Of a DNA stretch of 64,000 nt, positions 54,776 through 63,926 are shown piece after piece. The number at the start of each line of letters is the position of its first letter. The stretch's first letter is position 1. This stretch comes from Sutterella sp. AM11-39 (GTDB lineage Bacteria; Pseudomonadota; Gammaproteobacteria; Burkholderiales; Burkholderiaceae_F). Below the pieces are notes generated by a model that was not told the DNA's origin, ran no database searches, and saw nothing but the letters and a program-made list of their open reading frames with translations. The stretch lies in contig NZ_QRLV01000005.1 in assembly GCF_003472385.1 (NCBI RefSeq), positions 62,001 to 126,000 of the forward strand, read 5' to 3'. The translations under genes were made by a program, and so were the position numbers.

Positions 54776-57274
54776 ATGAAGACACTGATTATCGCGGAGA
54801 AGCCGTCAGTTGCCGTTGACATCGCGAAAGTTATCGGCGGATTGAAGAAAACCGGAGACTATTACGAGGGCGAAGACTACATCGTAGGAAACGCCCTCGG
54901 TCATCTTTTGGAGCTTGCTTGTCCCGACGCTTACGAAGTCAAGCGCGGCAAGTGGACGTTTGCGCACCTTCCGGTTCTGCCGCCTTATTTTGATTTGAAG
55001 CCGATTGCCAAGGCCGGAGAAAAGCTCAAGAACCTCAAGAAGCTGATTCACCGCAAGGACGTTGGTCTCATTATCAACGCATGCGACGCGGGACGCGAAG
55101 GCGAATTGATTTTCCGCTATATCATGCAGGCGACGAAAAACGACAAGCCCATCAAGCGCTTGTGGCTACAGTCCATGACGCCGGCAGCCATCCGCGAGGC
55201 CTTTGCGCATTTGCGAACCGACGAAGAAATGCAGACGCTTGCTGACGCTGCCCGCAGCCGCTCCGAGGCCGATTGGCTGGTCGGCATCAATGGCACGCGC
55301 GCAATGACGGCATTCAACAGTTCCGACGGGGGGTTCTTTCTGACGACCGTTGGCCGTGTGCAGACGCCGACGCTTGCCATTGTCGTGCGCCGTGAAAACG
55401 AAATCCGAGCCTTCCGCCCACGCGACTATTGGGAAGTCAAGGCCCAGTTTGCCGTGTCAGGTGGCAACTATGAAGGTCGCTGGTTTGATCCAAAGTTCAA
55501 GAAGCACCCGAGCGACAATGCTTTGCGCGCCGAACGACTTTTCGACGAGCAGGTCGCCAAAGACATTCTTGAACGTGTCAAAGGCAAGGTTGCCGCTGTT
55601 ACCGAGACGTCCAAGCGCACGACGCAGCTCTCTCCGCAGCTTTTTGATCTGACGAGCCTACAGCGCGAAGCCAACAACAAGTTTGGCTATTCAGCCAAGA
55701 CGACGTTGGCAATCGCACAGGCGCTCTATGAAAAGCACAAGCTACTGACCTATCCGCGTACCGATTCGCGAGCGCTGCCCGAGGACTACCTTGGAACGGT
55801 GCAGGAAACGCTGCGACTGCTTTCCGGCACGCAGGCGTATCAATCCTGTGCGGAAGAAATTCTGAAGAAAGGCTGGATTAAGCCCAATCGCCGAATCTTT
55901 GACAACGCCAAGATCAGCGATCACTTTGCCATCATCCCGACGCTGCAGCCTGTGAAGACGGGGCTCTCCGAAGCCGAACTCAAGATCTACGACTTAGTGG
56001 TGCGTCGCTTCATGGCCGTGTTCTATCCTGCCGCCCAGTTTGATGTGACGACGCGCATCTCCAAGGTGGGCGAAGATCACTTCAAGACCGAAGGCAAGGT
56101 GCTCGTTGAACCCGGCTGGATGACTGTCTACGGTCGCGAGGCTGCTCAGGATGCGGCGCTCGTGTCGTTGAACGGGGCTGATACGGCAGACGTCGTTGAT
56201 GCCAAGCTCGAAAAGCAGCAGACACGTCCGCCTGTTCGTTATAACGAAGCCACTCTTCTGTCGGCGATGGAAGGTGCGGGCAAACTCGTCGAAGACGAAG
56301 AACTGCGTGAAGCCATGGCCGAAAAGGGGCTCGGTACGCCGGCTACGCGAGCGGCTATTATTGAAAACCTGATCGACCAAAAGTACATTCAGCGCGACGG
56401 GCGTGATTTGCGTGCCACTGCTAAGGCGCAGCAGCTGTTGTCGCTCATTGACGGCCTCAACATCAAGGCGCTGTCGGATCCGGCTCTTACCGGCGAATGG
56501 GAGTACAAGCTCGCGCAGATTGCCAAGGGCAATCTGCCGCGCGAAGCGTTCATGCACGAAATCCGTGACATGACCAACACAATCGTGGCATCGGCCAAGA
56601 ACTACGAAGGCAATACAGTTCCCTTGGAGAATCCGCAGCACTTCAAGACACCCTGCCCGAAGTGCGGAGGCGAAGTGGTGGAAAACTATCGCCGCTACGC
56701 CTGCACGACTCCGGGGTGCGACTTCAGCCTCACAAAACATCCGGCGGGCCGCATGTTCGAACCCGAGGAAGTCGAGGAGCTGATGGCCACGCGTCATGTC
56801 GGGCCGCTGTCGGGCTTCATCAGCAAAATGGGACGTCCTTTCGAGGCCGAGCTCAAACTCACGGCCGACTGTAAGCTCGAATTTGACTTTGGTGACAAAC
56901 CTGAGGAAGCCGAGCAACCGCTCGATCCGGCCGCGCTTGAAGAAATCGGAACGTGTCCGAAGTGCGGAGGTCGCGTTTTGATCGGCCCCAACGCTTATAT
57001 TTGCGAACATGCGATGGGTGACAAGAAATGCGATTTCCGCATCAGCCGTACGATCCTGCAACAGGAAATCGAACCGGAACAGGCTCGTCTGATTCTTACG
57101 CAGGGCAAGAGCGGCCTGATGACGGACTTTGTATCGGCTCGAACCAAGCGCAAGTTCAAGGCTTTTTTGATTTGGGATCCCAAGGGTAAGAAGTTGGGCT
57201 TTGAATTCCCGCCGCGTGAAGAGGGCGCCAAAAGCGAAACACGCAAAACAGCGACGCGCAAGAAGGCTTCCTAA
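54776..57274 (+). CDS. topB: DNA topoisomerase III-type enzyme
   Basis: An 832-residue type IA topoisomerase. The TOPRIM domain begins MKTLIIAEKPSVAVDIAKVI and has the acidic DAGREGELIFR. The active tyrosine is Tyr326 in LLTYPRTDSRALPEDY, and FDLTSLQREANNKFG is typical of TopB. The C-terminus adds zinc-finger-like segments (CPKCGG..CTTPGC and CPKCGG..C) and a basic tail, longer than E. coli TopB. ATG 54776 follows AAAGGTGAT; the frame to 54728 is an unsupported extension. The 209-base gap before it holds a weak dyad ATTGACA/TGTCAAT (54586-54606). Confidence 0.93.
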   Translation: MKTLIIAEKPSVAVDIAKVIGGLKKTGDYYEGEDYIVGNALGHLLELACPDAYEVKRGKWTFAHLPVLPPYFDLKPIAKAGEKLKNLKKLIHRKDVGLIINACDAGREGELIFRYIMQATKNDKPIKRLWLQSMTPAAIREAFAHLRTDEEMQTLADAARSRSEADWLVGINGTRAMTAFNSSDGGFFLTTVGRVQTPTLAIVVRRENEIRAFRPRDYWEVKAQFAVSGGNYEGRWFDPKFKKHPSDNALRAERLFDEQVAKDILERVKGKVAAVTETSKRTTQLSPQLFDLTSLQREANNKFGYSAKTTLAIAQALYEKHKLLTYPRTDSRALPEDYLGTVQETLRLLSGTQAYQSCAEEILKKGWIKPNRRIFDNAKISDHFAIIPTLQPVKTGLSEAELKIYDLVVRRFMAVFYPAAQFDVTTRISKVGEDHFKTEGKVLVEPGWMTVYGREAAQDAALVSLNGADTADVVDAKLEKQQTRPPVRYNEATLLSAMEGAGKLVEDEELREAMAEKGLGTPATRAAIIENLIDQKYIQRDGRDLRATAKAQQLLSLIDGLNIKALSDPALTGEWEYKLAQIAKGNLPREAFMHEIRDMTNTIVASAKNYEGNTVPLENPQHFKTPCPKCGGEVVENYRRYACTTPGCDFSLTKHPAGRMFEPEEVEELMATRHVGPLSGFISKMGRPFEAELKLTADCKLEFDFGDKPEEAEQPLDPAALEEIGTCPKCGGRVLIGPNAYICEHAMGDKKCDFRISRTILQQEIEPEQARLILTQGKSGLMTDFVSARTKRKFKAFLIWDPKGKKLGFEFPPREEGAKSETRKTATRKKAS

Positions 57275-57300
57275 GGTATAGCGCAGTCCCAGCGGCAAAG

Positions 57301-57335
57301 AGGTGTTTTCCGGAAGACGGACAGCACCTTTTTTT
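57301..57335 (+). terminator. Intrinsic terminator after topB
   Basis: AGGTG (57301-57305) pairs with CACCT (57325-57329), with an inner TTCCG/CGGA helix and a run of seven T (57329-57335). Confidence 0.72.
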
Positions 57336-57353
57336 ATCAAATGTTTGCTAATT

Positions 57354-57401
57354 GTTCGCCATCGAACGAAAGTTGTGATAGCATTCCGTTCGATATCGAA
57401 C
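57354..57401 (+). promoter_or_regulatory. Two palindromic operators upstream of marR
   Basis: GTTCGCCATCGAAC (57354-57367, arms GTTCG/CGAAC) and the perfect 14-bp palindrome GTTCGATATCGAAC (57388-57401) have centres 34 bases apart, about three helical turns. They sit 18-65 bases ahead of the MarR gene, the classic place for autorepression. Confidence 0.75.
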
Positions 57402-57418
57402 AAATAAAGGAATTCACA

Positions 57419-57895
57419 ATGAGATTACCTAACCAGACCATGGTGCCTTTTCTTGCTGGCTTGCTGCTGGCGGGAACAAGTGCGTTTGTTGCCGAGGAGA
57501 TGCGTAAGCGCGGTATCGAGGATCTCATTCCTTCGCACGGCAATCTGCTGGTGCATCTTTTTGGGGGCGAAGCCTTGACGGTGACTGAGTTGGCACAGCG
57601 TACCGGACGCACCAAGTCGACGATTTCAGTGCTTGCAGGAAAATTGGAAAAAGCCGGCTATTTGCGCCGTGAACCTGATCCCGCTGATGCGCGTTTGTTG
57701 CGATTGCGGCTAACTGAAAAAGGCGAGGCACTCGAAGACGCCTTTGCCGAAATCACAGCTGAAATGCACCGCAAGATCAGCGAAGGACTTGGCGAGCAGG
57801 AACTTGCTGTATTGGAAGCGCTTCTTGCCAAGAGCGCTCAGATCTTCAATCCGCAACCCGACAGCGTTTACCGCGGTCCGGTTGCCAATGCTTAA
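57419..57895 (+). CDS. MarR-family transcriptional regulator
   Basis: A 158-residue winged-helix repressor. The HTH reads LTVTELAQRTGRTKSTISVLAGKLEKAGYL, followed by the wing RREPDPADARLLRLRLTEKG. Flanking helices give the dimer interface. It has no cysteine, so it is not an OhrR-type thiol sensor. ATG 57419 follows AAAGGAATTC. Two GTTCG-type palindromes upstream indicate autoregulation, and the cupin gene starts 20 bases after its stop. Confidence 0.88.
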   Translation: MRLPNQTMVPFLAGLLLAGTSAFVAEEMRKRGIEDLIPSHGNLLVHLFGGEALTVTELAQRTGRTKSTISVLAGKLEKAGYLRREPDPADARLLRLRLTEKGEALEDAFAEITAEMHRKISEGLGEQELAVLEALLAKSAQIFNPQPDSVYRGPVANA

Positions 57896-57915
57896 GTGTG
57901 AAAAAGGAGAGAGTG

Positions 57916-58296
57916 ATGACGGAAAACTTTAAATTGGTTTCTGTAGCCCAGGCGCCTCGTACTGAACTGCATGATCAGTTGGGATTGACCGGTTGCGAAG
58001 TGTCGATTAACAGCCTGCCGGCGGGCGCGGCCGTCCCGTTTGTACATGCTCACAAGCAAAACGAAGAGCTCTACGGCGTGTTGTCCGGCAGCGGTGAAAT
58101 CTGGATTGACGGCGAAGTGCACGCCATCAAAGCCGGTGACTGGTTCCGTGTGAGTCCCGCTGGCAAGCGTGCGATTCGTGCGGCTGAAAACGAAGGCATT
58201 ACGTTTATCTGCATGCAAACCAAGGCAGGCAGTCTTGAGAACTACACGATGACCGACGGTGTGATGTGTGAAGAAAAGGCGCCTTGGCTGAAGTAA
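57916..58296 (+). CDS. Cupin-domain protein
   Basis: A 126-residue single-domain cupin. Motif 1 reads PFVHAHKQNEELYGVLSGSGE with metal ligands His, His and Glu; motif 2 reads AGDWFRVSPAGKRAIRA, where the usual His is not obvious. A small metal-binding barrel; enzymatic role unknown. ATG 57916 has AAGGAGAGAG upstream. Co-transcription with marR suggests it acts on or senses the compound that relieves MarR repression. Confidence 0.82.
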   Translation: MTENFKLVSVAQAPRTELHDQLGLTGCEVSINSLPAGAAVPFVHAHKQNEELYGVLSGSGEIWIDGEVHAIKAGDWFRVSPAGKRAIRAAENEGITFICMQTKAGSLENYTMTDGVMCEEKAPWLK

Positions 58297-58318
58297 TCGA
58301 AATAGCTTTCGCCACTAA

Positions 58319-58356
58319 AAAAGCGGGATCTCCGGTTGCGCGGACATCCCGCTTTT
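58319..58356. terminator. Bidirectional terminator (cupin / CNNM)
   Basis: An 11-bp perfect stem AAAAGCGGGAT (58319-58329) / ATCCCGCTTTT (58346-58356) with an inner TCCG/CGGA helix lies between convergent genes. Confidence 0.88.
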
Positions 58357-58357
58357 C

Positions 58358-59668
58358 TTAGCTTGCCGAGCGAGCATCTGTGTCGGCAATGCGCTGAACT
58401 AGTACTTGGTCGATCTTGTTGGCGTCAACGTCAATCACTTCGAAACGATAGCCGCCCCAGTCGAAGCGGTCCGTACGCTTCGGGATTTTTCGCAACATGT
58501 ACATCATGAAGCCTGCGACGGTTTCATAGTTTTGCGAATCGGGCAATTCATCCAGATCAAGCGTGTAGACCAGGTCTACCGTGGGCGTGGCGCCGTCGAC
58601 AAGCCAGCTGTGATCATCACGTTCGATGATCTGGCTTTCTTCGGGGGTGAGCACCAGATCGCCCATCACTGTACTCATTACGTCCTTCAAGGTCACGATG
58701 CCCACGACCAGCGCGTACTCATTGAGTACCACGGCAAAGTCTCCGCGCGAACGCTGGAACATTTCCAAAATTTCCGACAGCGTGAGCGTGTCAGGGACAA
58801 ACTGCACCTGCTGAACAAGTCCCTGCTCGGTGATGGAAATCGGTTTTCCTTCAAGCAGGCGCCTCAACACGTTTTTGCTGTCGATAAAGCCGATGACGTG
58901 ATCAATGTCGCCGTCACAGACCAGAAAGTAGTTGTGCGGGTTTTGGCTGATCTGTTTGCGAATTTCCGCTTCGCTTTCATCAAGGGTGAAGTAGACGATG
59001 GATTCGCGCGCCGTCATGGCTGTAGTAACGGGCCGGTTTTCCATATTGAACACGTTTTCGATCACCGCCTGTTCATTGGCGTCAATGATGCCCTGATCGC
59101 TGCCGGCGCTCACCGTCGCGAGAATGTCGTCAGAGGTGAGCTTATCCTTTGGTGCCAACGGAATATTGAGAAAACGCAACACTGCGTTTGCCAGATTGTC
59201 AAAAATCCAGACAAAGGGGCTGATGATGGTGCCGAAGATGTGCATGGGCATGGACACCAAAATGGCGTTGCGCTCGGGGTTGTTCATGGCCAGGCGCTTG
59301 GGCAGGAGGTCCGACAACAGCACCACGGCGCAGGTGATCAGCAGAAAAGAGCAGACAAAACCCAGCTGGGCCGCAGTTTCCGGAGACAGGATGTAGCGAA
59401 ATGCTGCCGAAAAATAGGGGGAAAAAGCCGATTCGCCGACGATACCGCCCATGATGGCGGCCATGTTGTTACCGATCTGGATGACTGAGAAGTAGCGTCC
59501 CGGGTTTTCTTTTGTCTTCAGCGTTCGCGCGGCTCCTCGAACGCCCTCTTCAGCCATGGCTCGGAGTCGGAGCTTGCGTGCGGCCGCAAGACTGATTTCC
59601 GAAAAGGAAAAGAACCCACCGATGCAGACGAGAAGAAAAAGGCAAAAAATTTGAACGCCGAGCGACAT
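58358..59668 (-). CDS. CNNM/CBS-domain membrane protein (CorC/HlyC family)
   Basis: A 436-residue integral membrane protein. The N-terminal CNNM (DUF21) domain has four hydrophobic segments (about 1-175) and the motifs FFSFSEISLAAARKLRLRAM and IQIGNNMAAIMGGI. A CBS pair (about 205-335) follows, then a C-terminal CorC_HlyC domain (DDHSWLVDGATPTVDL to the end). Relatives take part in Mg2+/Co2+ efflux or cation homeostasis; the haemolysin label is historical. The stop lies two bases from the cupin terminator. Confidence 0.9.
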   Translation of the reverse strand: MSLGVQIFCLFLLVCIGGFFSFSEISLAAARKLRLRAMAEEGVRGAARTLKTKENPGRYFSVIQIGNNMAAIMGGIVGESAFSPYFSAAFRYILSPETAAQLGFVCSFLLITCAVVLLSDLLPKRLAMNNPERNAILVSMPMHIFGTIISPFVWIFDNLANAVLRFLNIPLAPKDKLTSDDILATVSAGSDQGIIDANEQAVIENVFNMENRPVTTAMTARESIVYFTLDESEAEIRKQISQNPHNYFLVCDGDIDHVIGFIDSKNVLRRLLEGKPISITEQGLVQQVQFVPDTLTLSEILEMFQRSRGDFAVVLNEYALVVGIVTLKDVMSTVMGDLVLTPEESQIIERDDHSWLVDGATPTVDLVYTLDLDELPDSQNYETVAGFMMYMLRKIPKRTDRFDWGGYRFEVIDVDANKIDQVLVQRIADTDARSAS

Positions 59669-59847
59669 AAAAATCCAAAATAATCAACACACTCGGCGCA
59701 TTTTATCAGAGCTCGCGGAGCGCTATTCGCACTGTGGCCTAACCTGGAGAAAGTGCTCAGACGGCTTGATTTGAACCAAGAATTGGGGAATCAGTACGCG
59801 GTCCATTTGGAGAACGAAAGCGGCGGAGGATAAACTTTTTAAAGTTG

Positions 59848-59862
59848 GGTGCGTGTCGCACC
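59848..59862 (+). other. Short GC hairpin upstream of aapJ
   Basis: GGTGCG (59848-59853) pairs with CGCACC (59857-59862), 73 bases before aapJ. The 266-base region 59669-59934 otherwise contains no gene I can support and must hold divergent promoters for the CNNM gene and the aap operon. Confidence 0.35.
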
Positions 59863-59934
59863 TGGCGTTCAACAGACCGTTTTAATGAAAAAGCGAGCGC
59901 ACCGCACAACGGACGCCGCAAAGGGAATAACAAA

Positions 59935-60951
59935 ATGAACATCAAGACAGTTTGTGCAATGGGAGCTTTGCTTGCACTTTGCTCGGTCGCCAATGCCGGT
60001 CCCGTGTTAGACGCCGTTAAAGCGCGCGGGCAGGTGATCTGTGGTGTCAACACCGCCGCCCCCGGTTTTGCAAGTGCCGACAGCAAAGGCCAGTGGACCG
60101 GTCTTGATGTTGATACCTGCCGTGCCGTGGCCGCAGCTGTGCTCGGCGACGCGCAGAAGGTGAAGTTCGTTCCGCTTTCCTCGCCGCAGCGCTTTACGGC
60201 TTTGCAGTCGGGTGAAATCGATATTTTGTCTCGCAATACCACCTGGACGCTGACCCGCGACGCCTCTCAGGGTGCCGTTTTTGCGGCCATCAACTACTAC
60301 GACGGCCAGGGCTTTATGGTTCCCAAGAAGCTCGGAGTCAAGAGTGCCAAGCAGCTTAACGGCGCGACGGTTTGCCTGCAGTCGGGCACGAGTTCCGTTC
60401 AGGCTATGGCCGACTACTTTGCCGCCAACAACATGAAGTACAAGCCGGTTATGTTCGATACGACCGAAGCCACGCAGAGCGCCTTCATTTCCGGTCGCTG
60501 CCAGGTCTACACGACCGACATGAGCGACCTCGCTGGTGCCCGTACGCGCGCCCGCAATCCGGCTGACTTCGAAATCCTTCCGGAAACCATTTCCAAGGAA
60601 CCGCTGGGTCCGTCCGTGCGCCGCGGAGACGATGAATGGTTCCAAATCGTCCGCTGGTCTTTCTTCGCTATGGTTGAGGCTGAAGAAAATGGCATCACCA
60701 AGGCCAACGTTGATCAGATTCGCGCAACGAGCAAGGTGCCTCAGGTGATGCGCCTTGTCGGTACGGGTGACGATACGGGCAAGCTCCTTGGTTTGGATAA
60801 GGACTGGTCGTATCGCATCATCAAGCAAGTCGGCAATTACGGCGAAAGCTGGACGGCCAATTTCGGTCCGAACACCAAACTGAACCTGCCCCGCGGTCTC
60901 AACAACTTGTGGACCAAGGGCGGCGTCATGTACGTGCCCCCGATCCGCTAA
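59935..60951 (+). CDS. aapJ: General L-amino acid ABC transporter, substrate-binding protein
   Basis: A 338-residue periplasmic binding protein of the AapJ type. The signal MNIKTVCAMGALLALCSVANA is followed by VKARGQVICGVNTAAPGFASAD, then GLDVDTCRAVAAAVLGD, DILSRNTTWTLTRD and DGQGFMVPKKLG. These are diagnostic of the broad-specificity amino-acid binding proteins of the Aap/Bzt group. ATG 59935 has AAGGGAATAAC upstream. It is separated from the permease genes by a strong hairpin, which should make the binding protein more abundant. Confidence 0.93.
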   Translation: MNIKTVCAMGALLALCSVANAGPVLDAVKARGQVICGVNTAAPGFASADSKGQWTGLDVDTCRAVAAAVLGDAQKVKFVPLSSPQRFTALQSGEIDILSRNTTWTLTRDASQGAVFAAINYYDGQGFMVPKKLGVKSAKQLNGATVCLQSGTSSVQAMADYFAANNMKYKPVMFDTTEATQSAFISGRCQVYTTDMSDLAGARTRARNPADFEILPETISKEPLGPSVRRGDDEWFQIVRWSFFAMVEAEENGITKANVDQIRATSKVPQVMRLVGTGDDTGKLLGLDKDWSYRIIKQVGNYGESWTANFGPNTKLNLPRGLNNLWTKGGVMYVPPIR

Positions 60952-61023
60952 GCGAACGCTTTTAAGCGCTTGGACGCAAGCGCATCCGAAGCGAGCGCCT
61001 TTTAGCTCGTTTTGGAGTCTTTG

Positions 61024-61067
61024 AGCCGCGGTTGTACGACCTGAAAAACAGGTCGGCCGCGGCTTTT
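61024..61067 (+). terminator. Strong hairpin between aapJ and aapQ
   Basis: Two nested perfect stems, AGCCGCGG (61024-61031) / CCGCGGCT (61057-61064) and CGACCTG (61037-61043) / CAGGTCG (61049-61055), are followed by TTTT. Likely a partial terminator that sets the ratio of binding protein to permease. Confidence 0.82.
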
Positions 61068-61118
61068 GCATTTAAAATGCGGATCTTATCCATCTGATTA
61101 CCCTAAGCGGAAAGAAAA

Positions 61119-62285
61119 ATGCAAAGTGAAGAGCAGCGCGGAGATGCTGCCTATCAACAAAGGGAGAGCGCCAAACGAAGACGACAGTGGACCATTCAGT
61201 TCGTGGTTCTGGCTGTGCTCGTGGCCTTTGTGTGGCTGTTGGTGCAAAACGTCTCAAGCAATTTGGCCGAACGCAGCATTCGCAGCGGTTTCGACTTCTT
61301 AAAAGGCGCTGCCAATTTCGAAATTGGCGAGGTATTGCTGCCGTTTGACTCCAGCCAACCCGTGTGGCTTGCGTTTCTAAACGGCGTTCTGAACACGATT
61401 CGCGTGGCAGTGTTTGCGATCATTACCTCGATGGTGCTCGGCGCCGTCGTGGGCATCATGCGCCTTTCCAATCACCCGATTCTGCGGTTCTTGGGCACTG
61501 CACACGTTGAGGTGTACCGCAATATTCCGCTCATCATCCAGCTTTTTGCGGTGTACATGTTGATCACCGAGCTGCTGCCGGCGAGCACCGAACCGCTGCA
61601 CGCCGGTTCCTGGGCGCTGCTCTCCAAAGCGGGGCTGCAGTTTGCCGTGCCGGTTCAGACGGGGCTGGCTGCCATGGCTGCCTTTATTGCGGGCGTGCTG
61701 ACGGCACTTTTGGTGCGTGAAACACAGCGCCGCCGCGTGACCGATCTGGTGGCGGGGCTTTTGGGTTTTGTGGCCGGCATTACGGTTGCACTCGTCGTTT
61801 GGGTGATCTTCGGGTTTTACAGCGGCTGGAGCAAGCCGGTTGTTTCGGGTTTCATGATCGAGGGCGGTGCGTCGCTCTCGCCCGAGTTCCTTGCCTTGTG
61901 GCTGGGACTTACGTTCTTTACGTCGGCAGCAATTGCCGAAATCGTTCGCGCCGGTGTGCTCGCCGTCAAGCAGGGGCAGTGGAATGCGGGTCTGGCACTC
62001 GGCCTGACTCGCTCTCAGGTGGTGAGCTACATCGTGTTTCCGCAGTCGATGCGTCTGGCGATTCCGCCGCTCACCAGTCAGTTCATGAACCTCACGAAGA
62101 ACTCGTCTCTGGCCGTGGTGATCGGTTACCCCGACATCGTGGCCGTGGGTAATTCATCGATCAACATCACGGGGCAGGCGCTTGAAGTGATCGTGATCAT
62201 CATGGCTGTCTACCTGTTCCTCAACCTCATCATCAGCGTGCTCATGAACGCGCTCAATAGCCGCGTCATGCGTGCGCCCCGCTAA
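61119..62285 (+). CDS. aapQ: General L-amino acid ABC transporter, permease
   Basis: A 388-residue inner-membrane permease of the polar amino-acid family. The EAA loop reads EIVRAGVLAVKQGQWNAGLALGLTRSQ. The His/Glu/Gln-type motif VLNTIRVAVFAIITSMVLGAVVGIMRLS lies near the first conserved helices. An extra hydrophobic insert (about 150-235) is characteristic of AapQ/BztB. ATG 61119 is preceded by AAGCGGAAAGAAAA. AapM follows after 14 bases. Confidence 0.92.
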   Translation: MQSEEQRGDAAYQQRESAKRRRQWTIQFVVLAVLVAFVWLLVQNVSSNLAERSIRSGFDFLKGAANFEIGEVLLPFDSSQPVWLAFLNGVLNTIRVAVFAIITSMVLGAVVGIMRLSNHPILRFLGTAHVEVYRNIPLIIQLFAVYMLITELLPASTEPLHAGSWALLSKAGLQFAVPVQTGLAAMAAFIAGVLTALLVRETQRRRVTDLVAGLLGFVAGITVALVVWVIFGFYSGWSKPVVSGFMIEGGASLSPEFLALWLGLTFFTSAAIAEIVRAGVLAVKQGQWNAGLALGLTRSQVVSYIVFPQSMRLAIPPLTSQFMNLTKNSSLAVVIGYPDIVAVGNSSINITGQALEVIVIIMAVYLFLNLIISVLMNALNSRVMRAPR

Positions 62286-62299
62286 AGGAGACTGAAAAA

Positions 62300-63385
62300 A
62301 TGGAAACGACTCCTGCGGGATTGAAAAAAACGGTTTTCGAGCAAATCCGGGAACGATTCTTCTATTCCAGCCAGGCCACGGGCATTACGGTGGTTGCCTG
62401 TTTCGTGCTGGCGCTCATTCTGTGGCGACTGGTGGACTGGGCGATTGTCGACGCGGTATTTCGCGCCGATCCCAATGCCTGTTATCAGGCAAGCGGCGCG
62501 TGTTGGGGCTTTGTGACCGAGAAGTGGCGTTTGATCATCTTCGGACGCTTTCCCTACGAAGAGCAGTGGCGTCCCGCTGTTGCCACGACCGCTATCCTCT
62601 TGATGCTGGTTCTTTCGGCCTGGCCGTCGCTCTGGAACCGCAAAGGCGCTCGCATTTTGATGATCGGTTGGGTTGTCGGGTTTGCGGTCTTCTTCGGACT
62701 GATGTACGGTGGCTTTGCCGGCATGACGGCCGTACCCACTGACAGTTGGGGCGGTTTGCCGCTTACCGTCATCCTGACACTGCTGGGCATCGGGGTGTCA
62801 ACGCCGATCGGCATTTTGCTGGCACTCGGCCGCCGCAGCAATCTGACTCTGGTGCGGGTGCTCTCGACGGGCTATATCGAACTCGTTCGCGGCGTGCCGC
62901 TCATCACTGTGCTCTTCGTGGCAAGTTTCGTCTTCCCGCTACTGTTGCCGAGCGGCGTGCGAATCGATCCGTTCTGGCGCGTTGCGGGCGGCATCATTCT
63001 CTTTCAGGCTGCCTACATGGCCGAAACGGTGCGCGGCGGCCTGCAGACGGTGCCGGCCGGACAGTTCCTTGCGGCCGACTCGCTAGGGTTGACGACCGTG
63101 CAGCGCTACGTATACGTGATCCTGCCGCAGGCTCTGGTGGCGGTGATCCCGGCTTTCGTCAACAACCTGCTTTCCATGTTCATGGACACGTCGCTTGTGA
63201 CGGTCGTTTCCATGTTTGATCTGACGGGCAGTCTGCAGCTTGCGCTCGGCGATGCCAATTGGCGCGATTTCTTCCGCGAAGGCTATATTTTTGTAGCCGC
63301 CATTTATTTCGTGAGCTCGTTTGTGATGAGCCGCTACAGCCAGTGGCTTGAGAAGCGCATCGGTGCGGGCGCGAAGACCCGCTGA
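62300..63385 (+). CDS. aapM: General L-amino acid ABC transporter, permease
   Basis: A 361-residue permease partner of AapQ. Its EAA loop reads AETVRGGLQTVPAGQFLAADSLGLTTVQRYVYVILPQA, and RGVPLITVLFVASFVFPLLLPSG is typical. ATG 62300 has AAAGGAGACTG upstream. The ATPase gene aapP, usually next, is not found here; the following gene encodes an SRPBCC-fold protein. Confidence 0.92.
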   Translation: METTPAGLKKTVFEQIRERFFYSSQATGITVVACFVLALILWRLVDWAIVDAVFRADPNACYQASGACWGFVTEKWRLIIFGRFPYEEQWRPAVATTAILLMLVLSAWPSLWNRKGARILMIGWVVGFAVFFGLMYGGFAGMTAVPTDSWGGLPLTVILTLLGIGVSTPIGILLALGRRSNLTLVRVLSTGYIELVRGVPLITVLFVASFVFPLLLPSGVRIDPFWRVAGGIILFQAAYMAETVRGGLQTVPAGQFLAADSLGLTTVQRYVYVILPQALVAVIPAFVNNLLSMFMDTSLVTVVSMFDLTGSLQLALGDANWRDFFREGYIFVAAIYFVSSFVMSRYSQWLEKRIGAGAKTR

Positions 63386-63408
63386 TTAACGATACGGAGA
63401 GACGAGCG

Positions 63409-63903
63409 ATGACGCAAAGCGGCGACGCGATGAAAAAGCTCTATTCGCACATCCAGATTCTTACGCAGGAAACGGCGGAAGTCGTGGATGAGGATGTGCT
63501 TTGGGAAGGGTTGATGCGATTTGTGCACGAACCCGAAAAATTCAACGATCAGGTCAAAAGCTGTACTGTCACGCCCGGCGCGGGTGATCGGGCCGGTACG
63601 GTCTTTGATCGAACGCTTGACTTCGGTTCGCACCGCGTCAAGGAGACGGTGTACCTCAATGAATCTGCACGATTGATGGAATTTCACGTGCAGGAGACAA
63701 AGGACTATCCGTCTTCGTGCCTGCGCATGGAAATTTCCCGCACGACGCAGCAGCTGCCTGCGGTGACGTTTACCTATTTTGCCCATAGCGAACCGAAGGT
63801 TCCGGCTTCGCTGCGCCCGCTCATCGAGCAGGCGTGGGAGCAGAAAGACAAAGCCATCCTCGAGCGCATCCTTTTGGATAAGCTTGATTCCGACGAACAT
63901 TGA
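63409..63903 (+). CDS. SRPBCC/AtaL-like (DUF1857) family protein
   Basis: A 164-residue protein resembling the DUF1857/AtaL group of the START-like helix-grip fold. Visible pieces are VLWEGLMRFVHEPEKFNDQVKSC near the N-terminus, GDRAGTVFDRTLDFGSHRVKETVYL in the middle and LPAVTFTYFAHSE toward the end. Such folds bind hydrophobic ligands; no catalytic residues are evident. ATG 63409 follows CGGAGAGACGAGCG and is 23 bases after aapM, so it may be co-transcribed. Confidence 0.65.
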   Translation: MTQSGDAMKKLYSHIQILTQETAEVVDEDVLWEGLMRFVHEPEKFNDQVKSCTVTPGAGDRAGTVFDRTLDFGSHRVKETVYLNESARLMEFHVQETKDYPSSCLRMEISRTTQQLPAVTFTYFAHSEPKVPASLRPLIEQAWEQKDKAILERILLDKLDSDEH

Positions 63904-63926
63904 TTGTGATCGACGCTCTGCCGGTA

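Noticed and set aside
55994-57403. Minus-strand open frame (469 codons) opposite topB
   Set aside because: Antisense to the catalytic and zinc-finger regions of the topoisomerase; no motif.
59757-60242. Minus-strand open frame upstream of and overlapping aapJ
   Set aside because: Low-complexity Ser/Arg-rich product, antisense to the AapJ signal peptide and N-terminus.
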